A DNA stretch of 64,000 bases, from the NCBI RefSeq assembly GCF_006864365.1, contig NZ_QHLJ01000002.1, positions 62,001 to 126,000 on the forward strand. Reading direction: 5' to 3'. Shown here in pieces: positions 25,506 through 33,859 of this stretch (its first letter is position 1; each line of letters opens with the position of its first letter). The stretch is from Campylobacter sp. MIT 99-7217 (GTDB lineage: Bacteria > Campylobacterota > Campylobacteria > Campylobacterales > Campylobacteraceae). Below the pieces are notes generated by a model that had not been told where the DNA came from, made no database searches, and saw only the letters and a list, made by a program, of their open reading frames with translations. A program made the translations under genes and the position numbers.

Positions 25506-27458
25506 ATGACAAAAGAGCAGTATTTAGAAAAACTAAGCTTAGTAAATGAATATGCTAGGGCATATTATGAAAAAGATGAGCCCTTGGCTAGTGATGAGGA
25601 ATATGATAAATTAATAAGAGAGCTAAGAAGCTTTGAGGCAGAAAATCCAAATTTAAAGGCTTCAAACTCACCTACCCAGCAAATTGCACCCACCATTCAA
25701 AGCGAGTTTAAAAAATTACAGCATTTAAGCAAGATGTGGTCTATGGAAGATATTTTTGATGAGGCTGAGCTTAGAGCCTGGGCTAAAAGAGCAAAAGCTG
25801 AGAATGAGGCTTTTTTCATCGAGCCTAAATTTGACGGAGCTAGCTTAAATTTGCTTTATGAAAATGGCAAGCTTATAAGCGGGGCTACAAGAGGGGATGG
25901 GCAAATTGGAGAAGATATTAGCCTTAATGTCTTAGAAATTGAAAATATCCCAAAAGCTATTTCATATCAGGGCAAGATTGAAATTCGTGGTGAGGTTGTC
26001 ATACTCAAAGAAGACTTTGAAAGGCTTAATGAGCAAAGAGCCTTAAATAAAGAAAATCTCTTTGCAAATCCAAGAAATGCTGCAAGTGGCAGTCTAAGAC
26101 AGCTTGATACTAGCATTACAAGGCAAAGGAAGTTGAAATTTTATCCTTGGGGCGTGGGTTATAATGAGCTTAAATTTAATAAGCATAGCGAAATTATGAG
26201 CTTTATTAGAGAGCTTGGCTTTTTAAAAGATGATTTTGTAAGGCTTTGTAAGGATTTAGCTGAGGTGATGAGTGCTTATAAGGAGCTTTTGGCTTTAAGG
26301 GATAAAAAGCCTATGATGATGGATGGAATGGTGGTTCGCATCGATAATTTAGCACTTTGCAAGGAGCTTGGCTACACAGTTAAATTTCCAAAATTTATGG
26401 CTGCTTTTAAATTTCCAGCCCTAGAAAAAACCACAAGGCTTTTGGGTGTGAGCTTGCAGGTTGGAAGAAGTGGGGCGATCACCCCTGTTGCTATGCTTGA
26501 GAGCGTAAATTTAGACGGGGTAATGGTAAAATCAGCCTCGCTTCATAATTTTGATGAGATAGCAAGGCTTGATATAAGGATAAATGATTTTGTAAGCGTG
26601 ATAAGAAGCGGGGATGTGATACCAAAGATCACTAATGTTTTTAAGGATAGAAGAACCGGGCTTGAAAGCCTTATCACTCGCCCAAGCCTTTGTCCTGTGT
26701 GTGAAAGCAAGCTTTTAGATGAGGGGGCCTTGATAAGGTGTCAGAATTTAGATTGCAAGGCAAGGCTAGTTAATTCTATCATTTATTTTGTTTCTAAAAA
26801 ATGCCTAAATATAGAAGGACTTGGTGAGAGCATAACTGAGCTTTTATTTAAAGAGGGTAAGATCACTAGCATTGAGAGCATTTTTCATCTTAAATTTAGC
26901 GATTTTGAAAAACTTGAGGGCTTTAAGGAAAAAAAGATTAATAAGCTTTTAAAAGCCATTGAGGATGCTAAAAATTGCGAGCTTTCTCGCTTTATAACAG
27001 CTCTTGGAATTGAACATATTGGCGAGGTGGCTGCTAAAAAACTCGCCCTTAGCTTTGGCTTTGCTTGGCATGAAAAAGGCTTTGAAGAATACAAAAATTT
27101 AGAGGGCTTCGGGGAGCAAATGGCTCTTAGTTTAAGTGAGTTTAGTAAGGTCAATAAGCAAAGAATTGATGAGTTTTACAAGCTTTTAAATTTAAGTTTA
27201 GATAAGTTAGACTCTAGTGAAAAGGGCCTGCTTTTTGATAAAAGCTTTGTGATTACGGGAAGCTTGAGCCGTCCAAGAGAGGAGTTTAAAAAGCTTATTG
27301 AAAGCCTAGGTGGTAAGGTTTTAAGCTCTGTTTCTAAAAAAACTGACTTCGTGCTTTTTGGAAGCGAGGCTGGAAGCAAGCTTCAAAAGGCAAAGGAGCT
27401 AGGAGTGAAATTACTTGATGAGGCCCAGTTTGAAGCCTTGCTTAAAGAGCTAAAATGA
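25506..27458 (+). CDS. ligA: NAD+-dependent DNA ligase LigA
   Basis: Seals nicks in replication and repair. At 650 aa it has the usual order: Ia/adenylation domain with active-site lysine in EPKFDGAS (about 111), RGDG (about 132), an OB fold, a four-cysteine zinc finger (CPVCESK...CQNLDCKA around 400-425), HhH repeats, and a C-terminal BRCT domain (about 575-650). It begins 12 nt after the nuclease-like gene. The ribosome site (AAGAGG) and start are intact, so the inserted pair did not damage it. C. jejuni equivalent is Cj0586. Confidence 0.97.
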   Translation: MTKEQYLEKLSLVNEYARAYYEKDEPLASDEEYDKLIRELRSFEAENPNLKASNSPTQQIAPTIQSEFKKLQHLSKMWSMEDIFDEAELRAWAKRAKAENEAFFIEPKFDGASLNLLYENGKLISGATRGDGQIGEDISLNVLEIENIPKAISYQGKIEIRGEVVILKEDFERLNEQRALNKENLFANPRNAASGSLRQLDTSITRQRKLKFYPWGVGYNELKFNKHSEIMSFIRELGFLKDDFVRLCKDLAEVMSAYKELLALRDKKPMMMDGMVVRIDNLALCKELGYTVKFPKFMAAFKFPALEKTTRLLGVSLQVGRSGAITPVAMLESVNLDGVMVKSASLHNFDEIARLDIRINDFVSVIRSGDVIPKITNVFKDRRTGLESLITRPSLCPVCESKLLDEGALIRCQNLDCKARLVNSIIYFVSKKCLNIEGLGESITELLFKEGKITSIESIFHLKFSDFEKLEGFKEKKINKLLKAIEDAKNCELSRFITALGIEHIGEVAAKKLALSFGFAWHEKGFEEYKNLEGFGEQMALSLSEFSKVNKQRIDEFYKLLNLSLDKLDSSEKGLLFDKSFVITGSLSRPREEFKKLIESLGGKVLSSVSKKTDFVLFGSEAGSKLQKAKELGVKLLDEAQFEALLKELK

Positions 27459-28423
27459 AAGCTATAGCCTTACTTAGTCTTTGTTTTTTTGTGCTTTTTT
27501 GGCAAAGCCTTTCTTTTGCCTTTTTATTTTTAATCCTACCTTTTTTAGCCCTTTTTAGGCAAAATTTTATTATTTTAAGAGCCAGAAAAAGGCTCTTAAA
27601 AAGAGCTATTTTAAGATCAAATTCCTTCTTTTTTAGACTGACAAAAAGGCATTTTTTTCTTTTATTTTTAAGCTTTTTTTTAGCCCTTTTAAGCCTTTGT
27701 TCTTTAAGCTTAAATTTAATGTATGCAAAGAGCCTTGATTTCGTGCTTTTATTTGCTTTTTTTCCCTTGCTTTATTTTTTTTTAAAAAAAAGACTTTTCA
27801 CCCAGTTTAAAAAAAGCAGCTTCAATACCCCCTATATAATAATGCTTTGTGCTCTTTTTCCAGCCCTTATTTATGCTCTTTTTATGATAAGTTTTGAAAA
27901 AATGGACGCCTTTTTTTATCTTCAAAATGAAATTGATAGCTTTAAAACAGCGACATTTAAGCCTCTAGAGGCTCTTTCTATGATGCTTCATTATTTAAGC
28001 TTGTTAAGAGGCTTTTTTTCTTTGTATTTAAATAGCTTCTTGCTTGAGTGCTTATTTTTTTGCTTTCATTTTTTTAATTTTTTCTTTCTACTTTGTGTTT
28101 TTGCCCTTTTGATAAATCCAGCCTTAAATGAGCTTAAATATCTTTTTTTAAGCCTTTTTTGTGCCTTTGTTTTACTCTTTTTTTATGAGGAGCAAAAAAA
28201 TAAGGAGCCTTTTTTAGCTCAAAAACTTTCTTTTTTGATAAAAAATTTAGAGCAAAAAGAGCTTTTATTTGATAATAATTTAAGCAAGCTAAAACTTGAA
28301 GAAAGCTTGCTTAAAGAGCTTAGAAAAGGCCTTGATAAGAGCTTTTTTGAGCTTGGGATTTGGTGGTTTTCTGATGAGAAAAAAGAACTTGATGAAAGGC
28401 TTAAAAAACTTGATGCGTTATGA
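27455..28423 (+). CDS. Multi-pass membrane protein of unknown function (Cj0587-like)
   Basis: Hydrophobic 322-aa protein, extremely rich in Phe and Leu, with about seven transmembrane segments in residues 1-235 and a charged coiled C-terminal tail (about 245-322, Lys/Glu/Leu). No enzyme motif was recognised. It overlaps ligA by 4 nt and tlyA by 11 nt, and the same neighbours occur in C. jejuni (Cj0587), so it is a conserved operon member. The Phe/Leu bias reflects T-rich DNA; frame conservation and overlaps argue it is real. Confidence 0.75.
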   Translation: MKAIALLSLCFFVLFWQSLSFAFLFLILPFLALFRQNFIILRARKRLLKRAILRSNSFFFRLTKRHFFLLFLSFFLALLSLCSLSLNLMYAKSLDFVLLFAFFPLLYFFLKKRLFTQFKKSSFNTPYIIMLCALFPALIYALFMISFEKMDAFFYLQNEIDSFKTATFKPLEALSMMLHYLSLLRGFFSLYLNSFLLECLFFCFHFFNFFFLLCVFALLINPALNELKYLFLSLFCAFVLLFFYEEQKNKEPFLAQKLSFLIKNLEQKELLFDNNLSKLKLEESLLKELRKGLDKSFFELGIWWFSDEKKELDERLKKLDAL

Positions 28424-29171
28424 TCTTTTTGTAAGCAAGAAGCTTAAAATCAGCAAAAATCAGGCCCTAGAGCTTATAAAAAATGAGGCTTTAAGCTTAA
28501 ATTTAAGGCATTTTAAGCCCTCTTTTAATATTAAAAATTATGCTAAAAGCCTTTTTGCTAAGGATTTTAGCCAAGAGGAGCTTTTAAGCTTAAAGGAGCT
28601 AAATTTAAAACTTAAAACTAAGCTTTATGTAAGCCGTGCAGCCTTAAAGCTAAAGGCCTTTTTAGAAGAAATTAAAATAGAGGTAAAAAACAAAGCCTGC
28701 CTTGACATAGGCTCATCAACAGGAGGCTTCGTGCAAGTTTTGCTTGAAAAAGAGGTCAAAAGCGTGCTAGCTCTTGATGTTGGAAAAAATCAGCTTCATT
28801 CAAGCCTAAGGCAAGATCCTAGGATAAGAGTAGCTGAAAACACTGATTTAAGAGCCTTTGAAAGCAAGGAAAAATTTGAACTAATTACTTGTGATGTGAG
28901 TTTTATTTCTCTTTTAAACTTGATTTTTTATATCGATGAGCTAGCAAGCAAGGATATAATCTTGCTTTTTAAGCCTCAATTTGAGGTAGGAAAGGAGGCA
29001 AAAAGAGATAAAAAGGGTGTCTTAAAAGATGAAAAAGCGATCTTAAAAGCAAGGGCTAAATTTGAAGAAGAGTGTGCAAAAACGGGCTGGGTGCTTGAGC
29101 ACTGCGAAATATCTGCTATCAAGGGAAAAGAAGGAAATGCTGAGTATTTTTACCACTATGCCAAAAAATGA
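28413..29171 (+). CDS. tlyA: 16S/23S rRNA 2'-O-methyltransferase / hemolysin TlyA
   Basis: I start the 252-aa protein at the ATG MRYDLFVSKKLKISKNQA, because TlyA begins with an S4 RNA-binding domain of this form; the frame is open further upstream only inside the membrane-protein gene. The FtsJ/RrmJ-like domain follows: KLYVSRAALKLKAFLE, SAM site LDIGSSTGGFVQVLLE (about 95-110), LALDVGKNQLH, and late motif FKPQFEVGK. It methylates 2'-OH of cytidines in ribosomal RNA; in C. jejuni it influences capreomycin sensitivity, motility and biofilm. C. jejuni equivalent is Cj0588. Confidence 0.93.
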   Translation: MRYDLFVSKKLKISKNQALELIKNEALSLNLRHFKPSFNIKNYAKSLFAKDFSQEELLSLKELNLKLKTKLYVSRAALKLKAFLEEIKIEVKNKACLDIGSSTGGFVQVLLEKEVKSVLALDVGKNQLHSSLRQDPRIRVAENTDLRAFESKEKFELITCDVSFISLLNLIFYIDELASKDIILLFKPQFEVGKEAKRDKKGVLKDEKAILKARAKFEEECAKTGWVLEHCEISAIKGKEGNAEYFYHYAKK

Positions 29172-29988
29172 GGTTAGATCCTTAGCCATAGGGTGTTTTG
29201 ATGGACTTCATAGGGGGCATTTAGAGCTGATAAAGCATTTAGACGATAAAAGCATTTTGCTTGTGATTGATAAATTTAAGGGCAAGATGCTTTGTGATAA
29301 CGAGCAAAAGGCACTTTTGTCTAAGAAAGAGGTCGTGGAGCTTGATTTTGAGAGTATTAAAAACTTGGAGGGCAAGGAGTTTTTAGAGCTTTTGAAAAAT
29401 GAATTTGTAAATTTAGAATACATCGTTGTGGGTTATGATTTCATTTTTGGTAAAAACAAGATGTCAAAAGCTAGTGATATCGAGCGTTTGAGTGGGATTA
29501 AATGTGTGATTGTCGATGAGTTTAAGTTAAATGGCGTGAGTGTGCATTCAAGATATATTAAAGAATTATTATCAAATGCGGATATTAAGCAGGCAAATGA
29601 GCTTTTGGGGCGAAGATATAGCATTAAAACCACTCTCACAAAAGGTCAAGGAATAGGCTCTAAAGAGCTTTTTGCGACCTTAAATTCTACATGCCAAAGG
29701 CATTTTTTGCCTAAAAACGGTGTTTATGGGAGCTTTATAAAAATCAGAGGCAAAACCTATCCAAGCGTTAGTTTTTTGGGTGTTCGATCGACTGATTTTG
29801 CTTTTAGCATAGAAAGTCATATTTTGCAAAATTTTGATGAAAAACTTATAGAAAATGAGCCTTTAGAGCTGGAATTTGTTGATTTTATTAGGGAAAATCA
29901 AAAATTTGATGATTTAAGTCTTTTAAAAGAACAAATTTCAAAAGATATTTTAAAAGCAAGGCAAATACTTGCAAAGGAAAGTAAATGA
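29137..29988 (+). CDS. ribF: Bifunctional riboflavin kinase / FAD synthetase RibF
   Basis: Converts riboflavin to FMN and FAD. The N-terminal nucleotidyltransferase region has LAIGCFDGLHRGHLELI (GxFDGxHxGH, about residues 17-33), VGYDFIFGK and NGVSVHSRYIKELL. The kinase part (about 165-283) shows GRRYSIKTTLTKGQGIGSKELFATLN and NGVYGSF. The start is uncertain: ATG 29137 has AAGG just upstream, while ATG 29158 gives 276 aa and a shorter overlap with tlyA. C. jejuni equivalent is Cj0589. Confidence 0.9.
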   Translation: MLSIFTTMPKNEVRSLAIGCFDGLHRGHLELIKHLDDKSILLVIDKFKGKMLCDNEQKALLSKKEVVELDFESIKNLEGKEFLELLKNEFVNLEYIVVGYDFIFGKNKMSKASDIERLSGIKCVIVDEFKLNGVSVHSRYIKELLSNADIKQANELLGRRYSIKTTLTKGQGIGSKELFATLNSTCQRHFLPKNGVYGSFIKIRGKTYPSVSFLGVRSTDFAFSIESHILQNFDEKLIENEPLELEFVDFIRENQKFDDLSLLKEQISKDILKARQILAKESK

Positions 29989-30692
29989 AAGATGAAATTT
30001 TTAAGCAAAAACTTAAAAAACAATTTGAATTTGACAAAAGTGTAGCTAGCGTTTTTGATGATATGATACAGCGCTCAGTGCCTTTTTATCAGGAGAATTT
30101 AGAGCTTTGTGCTAAGCTTATCGATAAGCTCATGCCTTTGAATGCTAGGATTTTTGATCTTGGCTGTTCAAGTGCAAATTTTTTGCTTTTTTTGGCGACT
30201 TTAAGAAAGGATTTTAAGCTTTTTGGTGTTGATAATGCTGCTGCTATGCTTGAGATCGCAAGGGCTAAGAGCGAGGCTTTTGGGGCTAGGATCGAGTTTT
30301 TTGAAAGCTCGCTTGATGAGTTTTGTTTCTTTCAAAGCGATGTTTTTGTGGCAAATTACACCTTGCAGTTTATCCGTCCGCCCAAAAGACAGGCTTTAGT
30401 CGATAAAATTTATCAAAATTTAAGCAAAAATGGCATGTTTGTGATGAGTGAAAAAATCCTTTATGAAAACGCACTTTTAGCTAAGGAAATGATAGAAATT
30501 TACGCTCAGTTTAAGCAAGAGCAAGGGTATTCAAAACTTGAAATTGCCACAAAAAGAGAGGCTTTGGAAAATGTCTTGATCCCTTATAGCGAGCAAGAAA
30601 ATATCTCTATGCTTAAAAATGCCGGCTTTAAGAGGGTGGAAATCATTTTTAAGTGGGCAAATTTTGAAAGTTTCGTGGCGTTTAAGGATTGA
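29985..30692 (+). CDS. cmoA: Carboxy-SAM synthase CmoA
   Basis: SAM-dependent enzyme of 235 aa that makes carboxy-S-adenosylmethionine from SAM and prephenate for the wobble modification cmo5U34. Family marks are FEFDKSVASVFDDMIQRSVPFY near the N-terminus (about 14-35), the SAM-binding IFDLGCSSANFL, the DNAAAMLEIA segment, and FVANYTLQFIRPPKRQ. It overlaps ribF by 4 nt (ATGA) and ends the operon. In C. jejuni the match is Cj0590. The partner cmoB is not in the window. Confidence 0.9.
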   Translation: MKDEIFKQKLKKQFEFDKSVASVFDDMIQRSVPFYQENLELCAKLIDKLMPLNARIFDLGCSSANFLLFLATLRKDFKLFGVDNAAAMLEIARAKSEAFGARIEFFESSLDEFCFFQSDVFVANYTLQFIRPPKRQALVDKIYQNLSKNGMFVMSEKILYENALLAKEMIEIYAQFKQEQGYSKLEIATKREALENVLIPYSEQENISMLKNAGFKRVEIIFKWANFESFVAFKD

Positions 30693-31092
30693 TCTTTTAA
30701 TATAAAATGTGATTTTATATTAAAAAATTTAAGAAAGGAATTAGTAATTTAAGCTTAGATGAAAGTATTAAAAAATTAGAGCTTAAAAAAACTAGAAAAA
30801 AGCTTAGGTTTTAATAAAAAAATGTTTTGGTGCATTTATCAAAATGATTGCAAATAGCTTTGTTATAGATAATAAAAGCTTAAATTTAAATGCCCAAACC
30901 ATAAAAAGCATAAAATAAGGTTTTGGCTCTTTTGCATGCTTAATTTAAGTGTTTTTATTTCGTTTTGTAGAGGTTTATAATAAGGATAAATTTCTTGCAA
31001 ATAGGGACTAAAATCAAATTTAAATTATTAAAATGAATTTACTCTAATCAGCCTTTTAAAAAACAAAATGAAAAACTTTTTTTCAAGTCAAA
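30693..31092. other. 400-bp gene-free stretch with possible gene remnants
   Basis: Between convergent cmoA and the TRIC-type gene. Plus-strand fragments read like eroded coding sequence: a run translating LSLDESIKKLELKKTRKKL, followed after a register change by GFNKKMFWCIYQNDCK and a stop, then a 24-codon ATG frame (30844-30918). None has a good ribosome site. No strong terminator hairpin was found. It could be a decayed gene. Confidence 0.35.
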
Positions 31093-31701
31093 TCATTTAA
31101 TAACAAAAATAGGCAAAGACCACCTGTATTTAATCGCTAAAAGTCTCAAACAAACGCCTATGCCTAGAGTGATGAGGCTTGAGATGAGTGTATCTAACTT
31201 GGCATAAACGATTAGGGCATAATACAAAATTCCTGCAAGTATGGCAATTCCTGCATAAATTTCTTTTTGAAAAACTAAGGGAATTCTATTGCATAAAATA
31301 TCCCTTAAAATTCCTCCAAAAACTCCGGTAATCACAGCAGCACTCACAGCGATGATAAGTCCTAAATTTTCTTGTATAGCAATTTGAGCGCCCAAGATAC
31401 TAAAAACCACCAAGCCAATCGCATCAAGAGTTAAAAAAAGTCCCTCAAGTCGTATCACTACACTAGGAATTTTCGTTGTCAATAAGGCACAAATGCAAAT
31501 GAGTATCACATATTCTGGGTGCTTTACCCAAGTTAAGGGATAATGTCCTAGTAAAATATCTCTTATAGATCCACCTCCAATAGCTGTTACCAAAGCGATA
31601 AAGCTCACTCCAAAAAGATCCATTTTGTGTCTTCCAGCAGCAATAGCTCCTGTCATGGCTTCTGAAGAAATTCCTATGATATAAAGTGTAGTAAGTAGCA
31701 T
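31093..31701 (-). CDS. TRIC-type (UPF0126) membrane protein
   Basis: The 202-aa protein has seven predicted membrane segments in two similar halves, each with a glycine-rich GGxxRD motif: [15 protein letters not shown] (about 42-56) and [14 protein letters not shown] (about 128-141). This internal duplication defines the UPF0126/YicG family, bacterial relatives of trimeric intracellular cation (TRIC) channels; some have also been linked to glycine uptake in other bacteria. The start follows a GAAAGAAAAGAAG purine tract. Divergent from the FAD protein gene. Confidence 0.85.
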   Translation of the reverse strand: MLLTTLYIIGISSEAMTGAIAAGRHKMDLFGVSFIALVTAIGGGSIRDILLGHYPLTWVKHPEYVILICICALLTTKIPSVVIRLEGLFLTLDAIGLVVFSILGAQIAIQENLGLIIAVSAAVITGVFGGILRDILCNRIPLVFQKEIYAGIAILAGILYYALIVYAKLDTLISSLITLGIGVCLRLLAIKYRWSLPIFVIK

Positions 31702-31733
31702 AAATTCTTCTTTTCTTTCAAAATAAAAAGCTA

Positions 31734-31739
31734 ATTATA
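31734..31739 (-). promoter_or_regulatory. Predicted -10 box for the TRIC-type gene
   Basis: The minus strand reads TATAAT in TTATATAATTAGC about 33 nt before the start. It is separated by about 12 bp from a palindrome at 31751-31763. Confidence 0.5.
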
Positions 31740-31750
31740 TAAAAAATTTA

Positions 31751-31763
31751 TATCATAATGATA
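31751..31763. promoter_or_regulatory. 13-bp palindrome in a divergent promoter region (candidate operator)
   Basis: TATCATAATGATA is a perfect inverted repeat around one base. It lies upstream of the -10 of the minus-strand gene, between divergent genes. Its form resembles Fur/PerR-type half sites (ATAATGAT) but is short. Confidence 0.35.
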
Positions 31764-31822
31764 CATTTTTTCGCAAGACTTGAGCTTTTTCATAAATTTA
31801 GTTTGTATTTATATGTTTTAGA

Positions 31823-31828
31823 TATAAT
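31823..31828 (+). promoter_or_regulatory. Predicted -10 box and strong RBS for the FAD protein
   Basis: TATAAT in TTTTAGATATAATTTG, followed by AAAGGAG at 31846-31852 six nt before the ATG. This is a textbook Campylobacter sigma70 promoter and one of the best ribosome sites in the window, suggesting high expression. Confidence 0.65.
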
Positions 31829-31857
31829 TTGTTTTATTTTATTACAAAGGAGAAAAT

Positions 31858-32451
31858 ATGAAAAAATCAGTTCTTATCGTAGGTGGAAGCATAGCAGGAC
31901 TTACAAGTGCTTTAGTTTTAGCCTCTGCAAAAAATGCTGAACTTGACTTTGACATCACTATAGTTGATGATGGTAAGGCAGACTTAAGTGCGGTTGCGAT
32001 TTATAATGTGCCTTTTTTTCCAAAAGGTGTTCAAGGTAAAGAAATCATAGAACATACAAAAAAACAAATCGAAACTTTGATTAAAGTAAATTATGTCCAA
32101 GCGAGCGTTGAAGAGATCAGCGGTTCGAAGGGTGCTTTTGTAGCAAAAAGTAACAATGGAGAATTTAAGGCTGATTATGTGATTTTGGCTACTGGTGCAA
32201 GTCGTTTTGATATTAAGGGCTTGGGCGATATAGTAAAACCTCACGAACTTATGAACAAACCAAATAAAATCCGCCTTGCAACAAGCGGTCGTCAAATGGT
32301 AAAAGATGGAATTTACGCTTCTGGTCTTGCCTCAGGTGTAACGACTATGGTTACTTGTGCTATCGGTAGTGCAGGCGAGGCTGCTTGTGCTGTTTTAAGT
32401 GATATAAAAGGTGCTGTAAGTATCGTTCATGATACTCCAACAAGTAGATAA
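31858..32451 (+). CDS. Small thioredoxin-reductase-like FAD protein lacking the disulfide domain
   Basis: The 197-aa protein has an N-terminal Rossmann nucleotide-binding motif (LIVGGSIAGLTSALVLA, about 6-22), a DYVILATGAS strand (about 105-114), and a C-terminal region similar in layout to thioredoxin reductase (GIYASGLASG...AIGSAGEAACAVLSDI). It is much shorter than TrxR (about 310 aa): the NADPH domain and CxxC pair are absent. The acidic residue that normally binds FAD in the GD motif is replaced by SGLAS. It may bind FAD but needs a partner for reduction. Monocistronic, with strong promoter and terminator. Similar short proteins are annotated as oxidoreductases in Campylobacter. Confidence 0.75.
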   Translation: MKKSVLIVGGSIAGLTSALVLASAKNAELDFDITIVDDGKADLSAVAIYNVPFFPKGVQGKEIIEHTKKQIETLIKVNYVQASVEEISGSKGAFVAKSNNGEFKADYVILATGASRFDIKGLGDIVKPHELMNKPNKIRLATSGRQMVKDGIYASGLASGVTTMVTCAIGSAGEAACAVLSDIKGAVSIVHDTPTSR

Positions 32452-32486
32452 AAACTCAAGCCTCTTGGCTTGAGTTTATTTTTTTC
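32452..32486 (+). terminator. Rho-independent terminator after the FAD protein gene
   Basis: A perfect 11-bp stem (AAACTCAAGCC at 32452-32462 and GGCTTGAGTTT at 32467-32477) with a TCTT loop, followed by ATTTTTTTCTT. It starts at the gene stop and also sits at the 3' end of convergent terC, so it may insulate both. Confidence 0.92.
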
Positions 32487-32494
32487 TTAATTTT

Positions 32495-33211
32495 CTAGCT
32501 TTTTTGATTTTTCAAAGCAAGAATATTTAAAACCTCAACAACTAAAGAAAAGAACATTGCTGTATAAATATAAGCCTTTTGAATATGAATATCTATACTC
32601 TCAAGCATCAAAACACAGCCTATCATCACCAAAAATGCCAAAGCCAAAATTTTAATACTTGGATATTTTTCCACAAAATCAGCTATTGGCTTACTTGCAA
32701 AAAGCATAACAAGCACAGCGATAACCACCGCAAGTATCATGATCTCGATATTTTGAGCCATTCCAACAGCAGTAATCACGCTATCAAGCGAAAATACTAT
32801 ATCTAAAATAGCGATTTCAGCCACGACAAACCAAAGCTTATCGCTTGCTTTGAGATGACTTTGCTCTTCTTCCTCGCCTTTGATATGTTCGATAAGTTCT
32901 TTTATAGGCTTAAAAACAAGAAAAAGTCCTCCAAAAAATAGCACCAAATCCCTACCTGAAATTTCTTGTCCCAAAATACTAAACAAAGGCGTTACAAGCT
33001 TCATCACCCAAAAAAGAGAAAATAAGAGCAAGACCCTTGTAAGCATGGCAAAAAACAAACCTAAAATGCGTCCTTTATTGCGGTGTTTTGGTGGTAATTT
33101 ACCTACAACTATGGCTAAAAAAATGATATTGTCTATGCCAAGGACGATCTCAAGCGCACTAAGAGTTAAAAGTGTCATCCAAGCATCAAGACTAAACACC
33201 CATTCAAACAT
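32495..33211 (-). CDS. TerC-family integral membrane protein
   Basis: The 238-aa protein has about seven membrane segments and the family motif ALEIVLGIDNIIFLAIV near the N-terminus (about 20-36) and a second ILDIVFSLDSVITAVGM (about 134-150); the acidic residues in these paired helices are thought to bind metal. TerC-type proteins in other bacteria export manganese, often aiding secreted metalloproteins. Corresponds to C. jejuni Cj0186c by position next to purN. Gene ends against a bidirectional-looking terminator. Confidence 0.88.
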   Translation of the reverse strand: MFEWVFSLDAWMTLLTLSALEIVLGIDNIIFLAIVVGKLPPKHRNKGRILGLFFAMLTRVLLLFSLFWVMKLVTPLFSILGQEISGRDLVLFFGGLFLVFKPIKELIEHIKGEEEEQSHLKASDKLWFVVAEIAILDIVFSLDSVITAVGMAQNIEIMILAVVIAVLVMLFASKPIADFVEKYPSIKILALAFLVMIGCVLMLESIDIHIQKAYIYTAMFFSLVVEVLNILALKNQKS

Positions 33212-33243
33212 GAATTTCCTTTGTTTGTGGTTTTTTAATTGTT

Positions 33244-33249
33244 ATTGTA
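33244..33249 (-). promoter_or_regulatory. Possible -10 box for the terC-family gene
   Basis: The minus strand reads TACAAT about 33 nt before the start; one mismatch from consensus. The 78-bp gap to purN leaves room for a separate promoter. Confidence 0.35.
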
Positions 33250-33289
33250 AAATTTTATTTTAAATTTGCAAAATATTTTTTAACATATT

Positions 33290-33859
33290 TTAACTAAAAA
33301 TCTCCACCACGCTTTGAGGTAAAATTTCATACTCTAGAGCGTGAATTTTACTTTCAAACTCGGTAAAGCTCATATTTTTAGTTTTTTCAAAGGCTTTTTG
33401 AGCGATGATTTTTCCACTATCAAGCTCCTCATTTACCCAATGCACGCTAACTCCAGCTACCTTCATATCGCTTTTAAAGCTTTCTTCAATGGCATTTGCA
33501 CCCTTAAAAAGTGGCAAAAGCGAGGGGTGTAGGTTAATAGCACGCACATTGCTCGTAAAAACAGGGCTTAAAATTCTCATAAAACCAGCCAAAATGCTAA
33601 GCTGTGCCCCACTTTGCCCAATCTTTTCAACCAAAGCCTTATCAAAATCTTCTCTTGATAAAAATTTTGTATGATCGATAATCACGCTTTCAAGATTAAA
33701 TTTCCTAGCCCTTTCAATGCCCTTTGCACCGGGTTTGTTACAAAGACAAAGCACCACTTCAAATTCATTTTCGCCTATCTTTTTTTTGTGAAGTTTTTGC
33801 AAAAGATTTTCAAGATTTGAGCCATTTCCACTAAATAAAATCGCAAGTTTTACAAGCAT
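33290..33859 (-). CDS. purN: Phosphoribosylglycinamide formyltransferase PurN
   Basis: Folate-dependent GAR transformylase of 189 aa, third step of purine synthesis. Motifs: phosphate loop LFSGNGSNLENLL (about 8-20), catalytic NLHPSLLPLFKG (N, H) and SVHWVNEELDSGKIIAQ with catalytic Asp. It overlaps nnrD by 10 nt in the same operon. The fold is the same as that of the LOS N-formyltransferase at 44114, a distant paralogue in this window. Confidence 0.95.
   Translation of the reverse strand: MLVKLAILFSGNGSNLENLLQKLHKKKIGENEFEVVLCLCNKPGAKGIERARKFNLESVIIDHTKFLSREDFDKALVEKIGQSGAQLSILAGFMRILSPVFTSNVRAINLHPSLLPLFKGANAIEESFKSDMKVAGVSVHWVNEELDSGKIIAQKAFEKTKNMSFTEFESKIHALEYEILPQSVVEIFS

Noticed and set aside
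30844-30918. 24-codon ATG frame after cmoA
   Set aside because: No ribosome site or promoter; more like part of a remnant than a gene.
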